From: Chryseobacterium gleum
GTDB lineage: Bacteria > Bacteroidota > Bacteroidia > Flavobacteriales_D > Crocinitomicaceae
Direction of reading: 5' to 3'
DNA: 5,073 bases
Assembly (NCBI GenBank): GCA_943326315.2
Contig: CALPSU020000196.1
Coordinates: 1 to 5,073, forward strand
A program made the position numbers and the translations under genes. Shown here one piece after another: positions 1-4,744 of the stretch (its first letter is position 1; each line of letters opens with the position of its first letter). The notes beneath the pieces are model-generated. The model worked only from the letters and a program-made list of their open reading frames with translations, ran no database searches and was not told the DNA's origin.

Positions 1-1002
1 AACACGTTTAGCTGTTAAAGGAACATATCTCAATAGAACACCTGCATGAATTGTAAAATAATCTACTCCTTGTTCAGCTTGTTCAATTAGGGTATCTCTG
101 AAAATTTCCCAAGTTAAATCTTCTGCTTTTCCATTTACTTTTTCAAGCGCTTGATAGATTGGTACAGTACCTATTGGAACAGGAGAATTTCTTAAAATCC
201 ACTCACGTGTTTCATGGATATTTTTTCCTGTAGATAAATCCATGATGTTATCAGCTCCCCAACGACAAGCCCAAACTGCTTTTTCAACTTCTTCTTCTAT
301 ACTAGAAGTTACAGCCGAATTTCCAATGTTAGCATTTATTTTAACCAAGAAATTTCTACCAATAATCATTGGTTCGCTTTCAGGGTGATTGATGTTATTT
401 GGAATAATTGCTCGTCCCATTGCAACTTCATTTCTAACGAATTCGGGAGTGATATGAGATTTTGGAATATTAGCCCCAAAACTATTACCTTCATGTTGAT
501 GCCCAACAGAACTCATCTTGTCAATCATTTGATTTTCACGAATTGCAATATACTCCATTTCAGCAGTTATAATACCTTTTTTCGCGTAATACATTTGACT
601 AACATTTTGACCTTTTTTAGCTCTCATTGGCTTTTTCAAATGTTGAAAGCGCAAATGATCTAGTGAAGAATCGTTTAATCTAGTTTTTCCATATTCTGAA
701 GAGATATCCTCTAATTGTTCAACATCTCCACGATCTAATATCCATTGTTCTCTTAGTTTTGGTAAACCTTTTCGAATGTCAATTGTATAATTTTCATCCG
801 TATACAATCCGCTAGTATCATAAATAGCAACAGGTGCATTTTTTTCAAATGATTTTCCATTTCTAAATGTATCTTCAAGAGTTATTTCACGCATTGCCAC
901 TTCAATGTCATGAATTTCTCCTTTAACATAAATTTTCTTCGAATTTGGAAAAGGCGTTGTGCTTATTGTATGTTCCGTTGGTAATTTTTCTTCTTTTTTC
1001 AT
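1..1002 (-). CDS. thiC: Phosphomethylpyrimidine synthase ThiC, N-terminal 334 residues (runs off left edge)
   Basis: ThiC is the radical-SAM enzyme that rearranges aminoimidazole ribotide (AIR) into hydroxymethylpyrimidine phosphate, the pyrimidine half of thiamine, in the cytoplasm. The reading frame opens with ATG at 1002-1000 (MKKEEKLPTEH) and stays open to base 1. Residues about 15-95 match the N-terminal ThiC-associated region (SKKIYVKG at 21-28, YDTSGLYTD at 61-69). The catalytic-domain blocks follow: YYAKKGIITAEMEYIAIREN at 138-157, INANIGNS at 222-229, MDLSTG at 254-259, NSPVPIGTVPIYQALEK at 272-288 and FTIHAGV at 316-322. The C-terminal part, including the CxxCx4C cluster motif of the family, lies outside the window. 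The start suits the family: it is the first ATG, and the repeat tract lies just upstream. The gene follows thiS by 71 bp on the same strand, so it probably belongs to the TPP-riboswitch operon. No frameshift is seen in the visible part. Confidence 0.97.
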   Translation of the reverse strand, partial: MKKEEKLPTEHTISTTPFPNSKKIYVKGEIHDIEVAMREITLEDTFRNGKSFEKNAPVAIYDTSGLYTDENYTIDIRKGLPKLREQWILDRGDVEQLEDISSEYGKTRLNDSSLDHLRFQHLKKPMRAKKGQNVSQMYYAKKGIITAEMEYIAIRENQMIDKMSSVGHQHEGNSFGANIPKSHITPEFVRNEVAMGRAIIPNNINHPESEPMIIGRNFLVKINANIGNSAVTSSIEEEVEKAVWACRWGADNIMDLSTGKNIHETREWILRNSPVPIGTVPIYQALEKVNGKAEDLTWEIFRDTLIEQAEQGVDYFTIHAGVLLRYVPLTAKRV

Positions 1003-1028
1003 ATTATATTTTAATAAGTATTTTAGTT

Positions 1029-1069
1029 AATTATCAATTATCAATTATCAATTATCAATTATCAATTAT
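1029..1069. repeat. Tandem heptamer repeat (AATTATC, about 5.9 copies) between thiS and thiC
   Basis: Five perfect copies of the 7-bp unit AATTATC begin at 1029, 1036, 1043, 1050 and 1057. Six bases of a sixth copy (AATTAT) end at 1069. The array fills most of the 71-bp gap between the thiS stop and the thiC start and ends 27 bp before the thiC ATG. Read on the transcribed strand it is GATAATT repeated. Perfect short tandem arrays can change copy number by replication slippage. Here a change would alter only the intercistronic spacing, not a reading frame. Similar heptamer arrays occur between genes in other flavobacteria as far as I recall. No function is shown by the sequence. Confidence 0.95.
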
Positions 1070-1073
1070 TCAG

Positions 1074-1277
1074 TTATCCTCCTTGGGTTGCTTTTATGAT
1101 TAATAAATTGTCGTTTTCTTTTAATAGGTAATTTGTCCAATCTGATTTAGGGATTACAGTTTCATTCACAGCAATTGCAATACCGTTTAATTCAGAGCCG
1201 ATTTCTAGGTTCGCAAAAGAGAGAAGTGTAGAATTGGATTCTATTTTCTTTCTAATATCATTTAAAATGATTTCCAT
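1074..1277 (-). CDS. thiS: Sulfur carrier protein ThiS
   Basis: ThiS is a small ubiquitin-fold protein. Its C-terminal glycine is adenylated and converted to a thiocarboxylate, which donates sulfur to the thiazole ring made by ThiG. The 67-residue product has the usual family length, begins MEIILNDIRK, and ends in the diagnostic Gly-Gly (KATQGG), directly followed by TAA. Other family features are the NETVIP stretch near residues 38-43 (usual form N-x-x-x-V-P/R) and the LxxxDxLxIIxAxxGG tail. The ATG at 1277-1275 is the only start that gives the normal length. It is the first gene after the TPP riboswitch and is followed by thiC, so it is probably made when thiamine pyrophosphate is scarce. 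The remaining thiazole genes (thiG, thiH, thiE, thiF) are not visible and may follow thiC beyond the left edge. Confidence 0.96.
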   Translation of the reverse strand: MEIILNDIRKKIESNSTLLSFANLEIGSELNGIAIAVNETVIPKSDWTNYLLKENDNLLIIKATQGG

Positions 1278-1304
1278 TTGAAGTCTCTTAATTTGTTAAA
1301 CATA

Positions 1305-1329
1305 TAGCAACAAAAAGGGAAAGTTGCTA
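1305..1329 (-). promoter_or_regulatory. Leader hairpin between TPP aptamer and thiS (candidate expression platform)
   Basis: On the transcribed strand, TAGCAAC (1329-1323) and GTTGCTA (1311-1305) form a perfect 7-bp stem around an 11-nt loop, TTTCCCTTTTT. The hairpin lies between the aptamer and the thiS ATG, 27 bp before the start codon. It is not followed by a run of U, so it is not a classical intrinsic terminator. The loop contains UUUCCC, the exact complement of GGGAAA at the 3' end of the aptamer (1355-1350), so the two could pair when TPP is absent. The stem is seen directly; the switching role is inference. Confidence 0.5.
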
Positions 1330-1349
1330 CTTTCAGTTAAACATTACCA

Positions 1350-1465
1350 TTTCCCAACGCAGGCATTACCCTGATCTGGTGCATAAACGTCATTCTTTCG
1401 AATTTATTTATTGGGTATAATCTCAGCTTTTGTCCGTTTTAATAACTTTCAAAGGCACCCCCTTT
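1350..1465 (-). ncRNA. TPP riboswitch (THI element)
   Basis: This is a cis-acting RNA aptamer that binds thiamine pyrophosphate and reduces expression of the genes after it. On the minus strand the conserved blocks appear in the right order. GGGGGTGCC (1462-1454) is the 5' arm. GCTGAGATTATACCC (1427-1413) contains the pyrimidine-sensing CUGAGA core. CAGATCAGGG (1377-1368) and TAATGCCTGCG (1367-1357) are the pyrophosphate-sensing half, followed by GGGAA (1355-1351). The spacer between the CUGAGA block and the second half (about 1412-1378) is the variable optional P3a-type region. The outer helix P1 may extend to AACAT (1475-1471) pairing with ATGTT (1344-1340). thiS begins about 73 bp after the aptamer and thiC follows, which fits the known targets of this riboswitch. 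The exact ends are approximate. Confidence 0.96.
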
Positions 1466-1476
1466 TTAAGATGTTG

Positions 1477-1484
1477 TAAAGATA
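1477..1484 (-). promoter_or_regulatory. Candidate -7 element for the thi operon
   Basis: TATCTTTA on the minus strand is one base off the Bacteroidota -7 consensus TAnnTTTG. It lies just before the aptamer, so transcription would start near 1472, about where the outer helix of the TPP riboswitch must begin. No convincing -33 TTTG is seen at the normal distance, only a T-rich stretch. The position supports the call more than the match does. Confidence 0.4.
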
Positions 1485-1498
1485 TGCGTTTTTCTTTC

Positions 1499-1520
1499 AC
1501 TAAAAAAAAATATTTTTAGT
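1499..1520. terminator. AT-rich inverted repeat after nadK, possible weak terminator
   Basis: ACTAAAAA (1499-1506) and TTTTTAGT (1513-1520) are perfect 8-bp inverted arms with a 6-nt loop. They lie 22 bp past the nadK stop and before the thi promoter, where a terminator would be expected. The stem has a single G-C pair, and on the nadK strand no clean U run follows. Termination here is therefore only a possibility. Confidence 0.3.
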
Positions 1521-1541
1521 TATTTCAAAAACTGATTTTGA

Positions 1542-2420
1542 TTAATTTCTTTTATCTAATCCCCAAAGCATTTTGTTTCGGATCGTATCTAAGAAATTGT
1601 TGTCTTGAAATTTTATAACATTGATCATAAAATCTGCTTTTTTCACTACAACTTCTTCTCCTTGAGAAATACTTTTAGAATTACCATCTAAACTGATAAG
1701 ATAAGTTCGTTCTCGACCCTCAACGCTTAGTTTAATAGGCATATGATCGGGAACAACCATTGGTCTAACATTTAAATTGTGAGGTGCAATTGGAGTTAGA
1801 AGATGAATCTGGCAACCTGGAGTAACTATTGGTCCTCCACAACTTAAATTATATGCTGTTGATCCTGTAGGAGTTCCAACTATTAAGCCATCAGCCCAAT
1901 AGGAATTTAAATAGTTATTATCTAACGAAGCATGAACAGTAATCATGGAAGCATTGTCTTTTTTGTGAAGCGTTACTTCATTTAAAGCAATGTTTTCATC
2001 TCCAAAAATATCGCTTTCAGTTTCTATTTTTAGTAATGAACGTTTTTGAAATACATAGTCTCTTTTTCTAACCAATTCCATTGTTTCCTCAAGGTGGTCT
2101 GTAGAGATATTGGCTAAGAATCCTAGTCTTCCGGTGTTTATTCCTAATATTGGAACTTCGGAATTTCTAATATAACTAACAGTTTTAATAAATGTTCCAT
2201 CACCACCAACACTAAAAGCTAAATCTATACCAGTTTTAAATTCTTCACGAGATGAGAATTCATCGTAATTTGAAGCAATGCCAACTTTTTTTATTAATTG
2301 ATCCTTTAAATCTTTTTCTAAAATTGGATTCCAACCAAAATCTTTTAGAATTGCCAATAATTGAACATAATGTTTCGCATTTAGCTTATTTATCTTTTTT
2401 CCGTAGATTGCAACGTTCAT
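1542..2420 (-). CDS. nadK: NAD kinase NadK
   Basis: NadK phosphorylates NAD to NADP in the cytoplasm, using ATP or polyphosphate depending on the family member, and is normally essential. The 292-residue product has the usual bacterial length. Family motifs are all present: GGDGT at residues 72-76 with the catalytic Asp74, GINTGRLGFL at 93-102, LNE at 146-148, DG at 177-178, and GTPTGSTAYNLS at 182-193 followed by GGPIV. The C-terminal part (about 215-270) matches the beta-rich lid, including SLDGN. The start is an ATG giving MNVAIYGKK, a normal N-terminal beta strand. It follows the CBS-domain gene by only 2 bp, so the two are almost certainly co-transcribed, perhaps with translational coupling. 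I see nothing missing or broken. Confidence 0.98.
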   Translation of the reverse strand: MNVAIYGKKINKLNAKHYVQLLAILKDFGWNPILEKDLKDQLIKKVGIASNYDEFSSREEFKTGIDLAFSVGGDGTFIKTVSYIRNSEVPILGINTGRLGFLANISTDHLEETMELVRKRDYVFQKRSLLKIETESDIFGDENIALNEVTLHKKDNASMITVHASLDNNYLNSYWADGLIVGTPTGSTAYNLSCGGPIVTPGCQIHLLTPIAPHNLNVRPMVVPDHMPIKLSVEGRERTYLISLDGNSKSISQGEEVVVKKADFMINVIKFQDNNFLDTIRNKMLWGLDKRN

Positions 2421-2422
2421 TT

Positions 2423-3085
2423 CTATAAGTTCAAATAGTTCATTAATGCTTCATATTTGAACTGTACATCTTCATCTCCACTGCTTTTTTGGAAAGCTGC
2501 TTTGATAACATAATCATATCTTTCAAAAGTTCGAATGATACGGTCTAATTCAATTTGATTTATTTTTAAAGTAACCTCAAGTTTATTCGAATCTGAAGGA
2601 GACATAATGTAAGAACTCAAAATTTTAGCATTGTTACTTTCTACTATTTGCGCTATTTGCGCCATAGAATAATCAATAGCATTTACTTCTAAAACAATAA
2701 TTCCTCCATTTTCTTTAATGCTTCCAGTATTTGCTATTAAGGTTATTAAATGATGGATACTTGTGCATCCCAAATATTTTTCGTCTTCTCCTAGAATAGG
2801 TAAAATACTTAATTTATGTTCAGATATTTTAGCTAATGCTTCATATATATGTGCACTTTCCAAAACATATGGTCTAGGGAGGTGATCAAATAATGTATCT
2901 AAAGTATCTGTTAAATTTAATTTATCTAATATATCAGATTCTGAGATTACCCCTACAAAATTTCCGTTTTTTAAAACCGGTAAGTGAGAAACTTTAAATT
3001 CATCCATCCATCTTAATGCCTTTTCACCTGTATCTGTGTGCGTTAAGTTTGGAATTTCTTCTGCTATAAGTTCTTTTGCTTTCAT
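2423..3085 (-). CDS. CBS-pair protein with C-terminal ACT-like domain
   Basis: This is a predicted cytoplasmic regulatory protein of 220 residues with no signal peptide or membrane segment. Residues 1-57 and about 72-118 form two CBS repeats (SHLPVLKNGNFVGVISESDI at 33-52; LSILPILGEDEKYLGCTS at 92-109), a pair that usually binds adenosine nucleotides. Residues 127-196 (GGIIVLEVNAIDYSMAQIAQ onward, ending DYVIKAA) look like an ACT fold, a small-ligand sensor. An in-frame TTG at 3097 would add MAIT. I prefer the ATG at 3085-3083 because KAKELIAEEIPNL is the normal start of the first CBS repeat. The stop lies 2 bp before nadK. CBS pairs bind AMP, ATP or NAD-type ligands in other proteins, so a role in sensing nucleotide state or adjusting NadK is an inference. 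The true ligand and partner are unknown. Confidence 0.9.
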   Translation of the reverse strand: MKAKELIAEEIPNLTHTDTGEKALRWMDEFKVSHLPVLKNGNFVGVISESDILDKLNLTDTLDTLFDHLPRPYVLESAHIYEALAKISEHKLSILPILGEDEKYLGCTSIHHLITLIANTGSIKENGGIIVLEVNAIDYSMAQIAQIVESNNAKILSSYIMSPSDSNKLEVTLKINQIELDRIIRTFERYDYVIKAAFQKSSGDEDVQFKYEALMNYLNL

Positions 3086-3122
3086 TGTAATTGCCAAATT
3101 AGTAAATTCCTTGCTAAGTATG

Positions 3123-3130
3123 TACTTTTG
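3123..3130 (+). promoter_or_regulatory. Candidate -7 element for pdxJ
   Basis: TACTTTTG is a perfect match to the Bacteroidota -7 consensus TAnnTTTG and ends 19 bp before the pdxJ ATG. Transcription would start near 3135, leaving a leader of about 15 nt. No good -33 TTTG sits at the usual 19-20 bp spacing; CTTGC at 3110-3114 is too close. The 64-bp divergent gap to the CBS gene is short, so the two promoters must overlap or be very close. Confidence 0.5.
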
Positions 3131-3149
3131 AAGCGTAAATGTACCTCGT

Positions 3150-3866
3150 ATGGCAAAGTTAAGTGTAAATATTAATAAAATTGCAACTATTCGTAATGCA
3201 AGAGGAGGAAATACTCCAAATGTTGTTCAAGTGGCAATAGATTGCGAACGTTTTGGAGCGGATGGAATTACCGTACACCCTAGACCTGATGAGCGACACA
3301 TAACAACTCAAGATGTTTATGATTTATCAAAAGTTGTTAAAACAGAATTTAATATTGAAGGTTATCCTGACAGTAGATTCATGCAAATTATAAATGAATT
3401 AAAACCTGCTCAAGCTACTTTGGTTCCAGATCCTCCGCATGTTTTAACTTCAAATGCTGGTTGGGATACAAAATTACATCAATCCATGTTATCTGATTTA
3501 GTACATCAATTTCGTGAAATTGGGGTAAGAAGTTCAATTTTTATCGATACGAATTTAGAAAATATTGAGTATGCAGCTAAAACTGGAGTGGATAGAATTG
3601 AATTATATACAGGACCGTATGCAGAAAATTTCGTTTTAAATCCTGAACTAGCGATAGAAGAATATGTAAAAGCAGCAAATCTTGCTACTGAATTAGGAAT
3701 GGAAATCAATGCAGGTCACGATCTAAGTTTAGATAACTTACAATTTTTTAGATCTAAAATTCCTCAATTAGCTGAAGTTTCAATTGGCCATGCTTTGATT
3801 TCTGACGCACTTTATTTTGGTTTAGAGAATACAATTCAGATGTATTTAAAAAGATGTAATTCTTAA
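3150..3866 (+). CDS. pdxJ: Pyridoxine 5'-phosphate synthase PdxJ
   Basis: PdxJ condenses 1-deoxyxylulose 5-phosphate with aminoacetone phosphate to form pyridoxine 5'-phosphate, the last ring-forming step of the DXP-dependent vitamin B6 pathway. The 238-residue TIM-barrel protein has the normal length. Conserved blocks are SVNINKIATIRNARGG at 5-20, GADGITVHPRPDERHI at 36-51, INAGHDLSLDN at 186-196 and VSIGHALISDAL from about 210. By alignment with E. coli PdxJ, catalytic His45, Glu72 and His193 correspond to His43, Glu70 and His190 here, and all are present. The ATG start gives the standard MAKLSVNINK N-terminus. The gene is divergent from the CBS-nadK unit and stands alone on its strand. The strand switches directly after it, so no downstream partner is seen. 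PLP-dependent enzymes everywhere in the cell need its product, so steady expression is expected. Confidence 0.98.
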   Translation: MAKLSVNINKIATIRNARGGNTPNVVQVAIDCERFGADGITVHPRPDERHITTQDVYDLSKVVKTEFNIEGYPDSRFMQIINELKPAQATLVPDPPHVLTSNAGWDTKLHQSMLSDLVHQFREIGVRSSIFIDTNLENIEYAAKTGVDRIELYTGPYAENFVLNPELAIEEYVKAANLATELGMEINAGHDLSLDNLQFFRSKIPQLAEVSIGHALISDALYFGLENTIQMYLKRCNS

Positions 3867-3890
3867 TAACTTCAAAAAGAAAATCTGAAT

Positions 3891-4070
3891 TTAATTTTTT
3901 AAACGCTCAGCTGGATTTGCAATCCTGCTGAATTCTCGAAGCATAATTTCTTTTCTGAAATCTATTTTCAAATATGGAATTAAATGTAATAAATCGTTGG
4001 GTTTAAGTGTTTGATAGTGATGTAAATATGCTTTAAAAATGATTGAATATTTTGCTATTGGATATTCTTT
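3891..4070 (-). pseudogene. C-terminal remnant of an unidentified protein (59 codons, no start)
   Basis: The minus strand is open from 4070 to a TAA at 3893-3891 and reads as a credible protein end: it begins KEYPIAKYSI, contains YQTLKPNDLLHLIPYLK at 19-35, and ends REFSRIANPAERLKN at 45-59. There is no ATG before residue 43. An in-frame TAA at 4073-4071 cuts the frame off upstream, immediately next to the promoter of the toxin-antitoxin module. The likely explanation is an older gene whose 5' part was lost when the module arrived or by deletion. The composition (amphipathic, rich in Leu, Lys and Ile) resembles normal protein, not random translation. I do not recognise the family. The alternative is that it is noncoding and open by chance, but 59 codons in AT-rich DNA that read this well make that less likely. 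Confidence 0.5.
3904..3935. repeat. Dispersed repeat, copy 1 (better preserved)
   Basis: This segment and the one at 4682-4712 share the pattern CGCTC-N4-GGATTTGCAAT-N5/6-GAATTC, about 22 identical bases in 31-32. The two are about 778 bp apart, in the same orientation, and bracket the toxin-antitoxin module. Copy 1 codes for the SRIANPAER end of the remnant gene. It also contains an imperfect palindrome: 11-bp arms at 3907-3917 and 3921-3931 with a single T-T mismatch and a 3-nt loop. It could be a REP-like element or the end of a duplicated gene. Confidence 0.6.
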
Positions 4071-4088
4071 TTAGATTTTGTATATTTG
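4057..4088 (+). promoter_or_regulatory. Bacteroidota-type promoter of the toxin-antitoxin module
   Basis: TATATTTG at 4081-4088 is a perfect -7 element (TAnnTTTG). ATTG at 4057-4060 is a three-of-four match to the -33 TTTG, with the normal 20-bp spacer. Transcription would start near 4094, giving a leader of about 16 nt before the antitoxin ATG at 4110. The TTG at 4086 could be read as an earlier start, but it lies inside the -7 element and so would not be transcribed from this promoter. The short palindromic AT stretch TTATATAATATAA (4093-4105) just after it could be an operator for autoregulation. That is inference. Confidence 0.7.
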
Positions 4089-4109
4089 TTATTATATAAT
4101 ATAAGGTTT

Positions 4110-4325
4110 ATGCAACAATTACTTTTAAATATTTCAGATTCAAGTAAAGTTAATAAACTTATGAGTTTATTGGGTACACTTGATTATGTAAAGGTTGAAC
4201 CTTATATTGAGGAAAATATTATTGTTTCTGAAAGTGAAAAGAATCTTATGATGGAACGTGTTAATAATGCTAAGCCAGAAGATTTTAAAAATTGGGATGA
4301 CTTTATTGATACGTTTGAAGTTTAG
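4110..4325 (+). CDS. Small antitoxin-like protein of a type II toxin-antitoxin pair
   Basis: This 71-residue acidic protein (MQQLLLNISDSSKVNKLMSL at the start) is probably the antitoxin for the RelE/ParE-type toxin that follows 6 bp later. The N-terminal 30 residues predict a strand-helix-strand unit (LLLNISDSSKVNKLMSLL, then LDYVKVEPY), and residues 38-70 are helical and acidic, ending NWDDFIDTFEV. Small proteins of this shape stand before RelE/ParE toxins in many Bacteroidota, where the C-terminal helix wraps the toxin. I see no clear DNA-binding ribbon-helix-helix or helix-turn-helix signature, so self-repression is unproven. The ATG at 4110 is preferred over the TTG at 4086, which overlaps the promoter. 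Function is assigned mainly from position and the toxin beside it. Confidence 0.75.
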   Translation: MQQLLLNISDSSKVNKLMSLLGTLDYVKVEPYIEENIIVSESEKNLMMERVNNAKPEDFKNWDDFIDTFEV

Positions 4326-4331
4326 ATTTCA

Positions 4332-4634
4332 ATGAAGAAATTTAAAGTTGTAATTCTTCCACAAGCCCAAGATGATTTTCGAGATGCTGTAAAATACTAT
4401 AGAGATATTGAGGGAAAATTGGGCGAAAGATTCATTAAAATTACAAAGTCTACCGTAAATGAGTTGAAGAAATTACCTATGTACCAAATCAAATACGAAC
4501 AAATGCGACTTCGTATAATTCATAAATTTCCATACTCAATTCATTACATTGTAAACGAAGAACATAAAACCATTTATATTTATGGAATTAGATTCGCACC
4601 TTCTAACCCAGAAACATGGCCCCGCACTATCTAG
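4332..4634 (+). CDS. RelE/ParE-superfamily toxin
   Basis: This basic 100-residue protein has the ParE/RelE fold pattern. It has a first strand (FKVVILPQAQDD, residues 4-15), two helices (about 12-26 and 30-48, with DAVKYYRDIEGKLGERFIKI), then strands at YEQMRLRIIHKFPYSIHYIV (55-74) and KTIYIYGIRFAP (79-90), and a short tail SNPETW. LPQAQDDFRDAVKYY and the RIIHKFPYSIHYIV block are typical of the plasmid-stabilisation branch. RelE-type members cleave mRNA on the ribosome, and ParE-type members poison DNA gyrase. The sequence does not decide between them. The length is complete and no frameshift is seen, so the toxin may be active. It is co-transcribed with the antitoxin 6 bp upstream, and its 3' end faces the convergent channel gene. 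Confidence 0.88.
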   Translation: MKKFKVVILPQAQDDFRDAVKYYRDIEGKLGERFIKITKSTVNELKKLPMYQIKYEQMRLRIIHKFPYSIHYIVNEEHKTIYIYGIRFAPSNPETWPRTI

Positions 4635-4636
4635 TG

Positions 4637-4675
4637 TAATCAAACATTAATAATCAAACATTAATAATCAAATAT
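4637..4675. repeat. 14-bp tandem repeat after the toxin gene
   Basis: TAATCAAACATTAA occurs twice without error (4637-4650 and 4651-4664) and a third, partial and slightly changed copy follows (TAATCAAATAT, 4665-4675). The array begins 2 bp after the toxin stop codon, in the convergent gap before the channel gene. The unit contains TTAAT/ATTAA half-palindromes but no strong stem and no U run, so it does not look like a terminator. No function is evident. Confidence 0.9.
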
Positions 4676-4681
4676 GCTTCT

Positions 4682-4712
4682 CGCTCTGATGGATTTGCAA
4701 TTAGAAGAATTC
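4682..4712. repeat. Dispersed repeat, copy 2 (decayed)
   Basis: This is the second copy of the pattern described at 3904-3935, with GGATTTGCAAT at 4691-4701 and GAATTC at 4707-4712. Read on the minus strand it gives IANPSER, against IANPAER in copy 1. It has lost one base between the two conserved blocks and carries a stop just upstream, so it does not code here. The palindrome of copy 1 is largely lost. Weaker similarity may continue to about 4740. Confidence 0.55.
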
Positions 4713-4744
4713 AGATATGATTTTGTCTTAGGGAATTCTTTCGA

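Noticed and set aside
385..663. 92-codon plus-strand open frame
   Set aside because: It lies entirely inside thiC on the other strand and has low-complexity, unprotein-like composition (many Phe, Asn, His). It is a shadow of thiC.
1029..1069. CRISPR array
   Set aside because: The units are 7 bp and directly adjacent, with no spacers, so this is a simple tandem repeat.
1077..1084. AAGGAGGA on the minus strand, a perfect Shine-Dalgarno sequence
   Set aside because: It encodes the Gly-Gly end of ThiS (CAA GGA GGA TAA) and lies about 75 bp before the thiC start, too far to serve it. Bacteroidota also rarely use such sites.
3086..3097. TTG start four codons upstream of the CBS gene ATG
   Set aside because: The added MAIT has no role in the CBS fold. 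The ATG gives a normal family start. A TTG start remains possible but is less likely.
3506..3709. 67-codon minus-strand open frame
   Set aside because: It lies inside pdxJ, whose conserved protein is certain, and shows no recognisable features.
3867..3900. Intrinsic terminator directly after pdxJ
   Set aside because: There are A-rich and T-rich runs but no stem with G-C pairs ahead of the T run. The palindrome at 3907-3931 is a better structure but lacks a U tract.
4086..4109. TTG start upstream of the antitoxin ATG, adding eight residues
   Set aside because: The TTG is part of the -7 promoter element, so transcripts from that promoter would begin after it.
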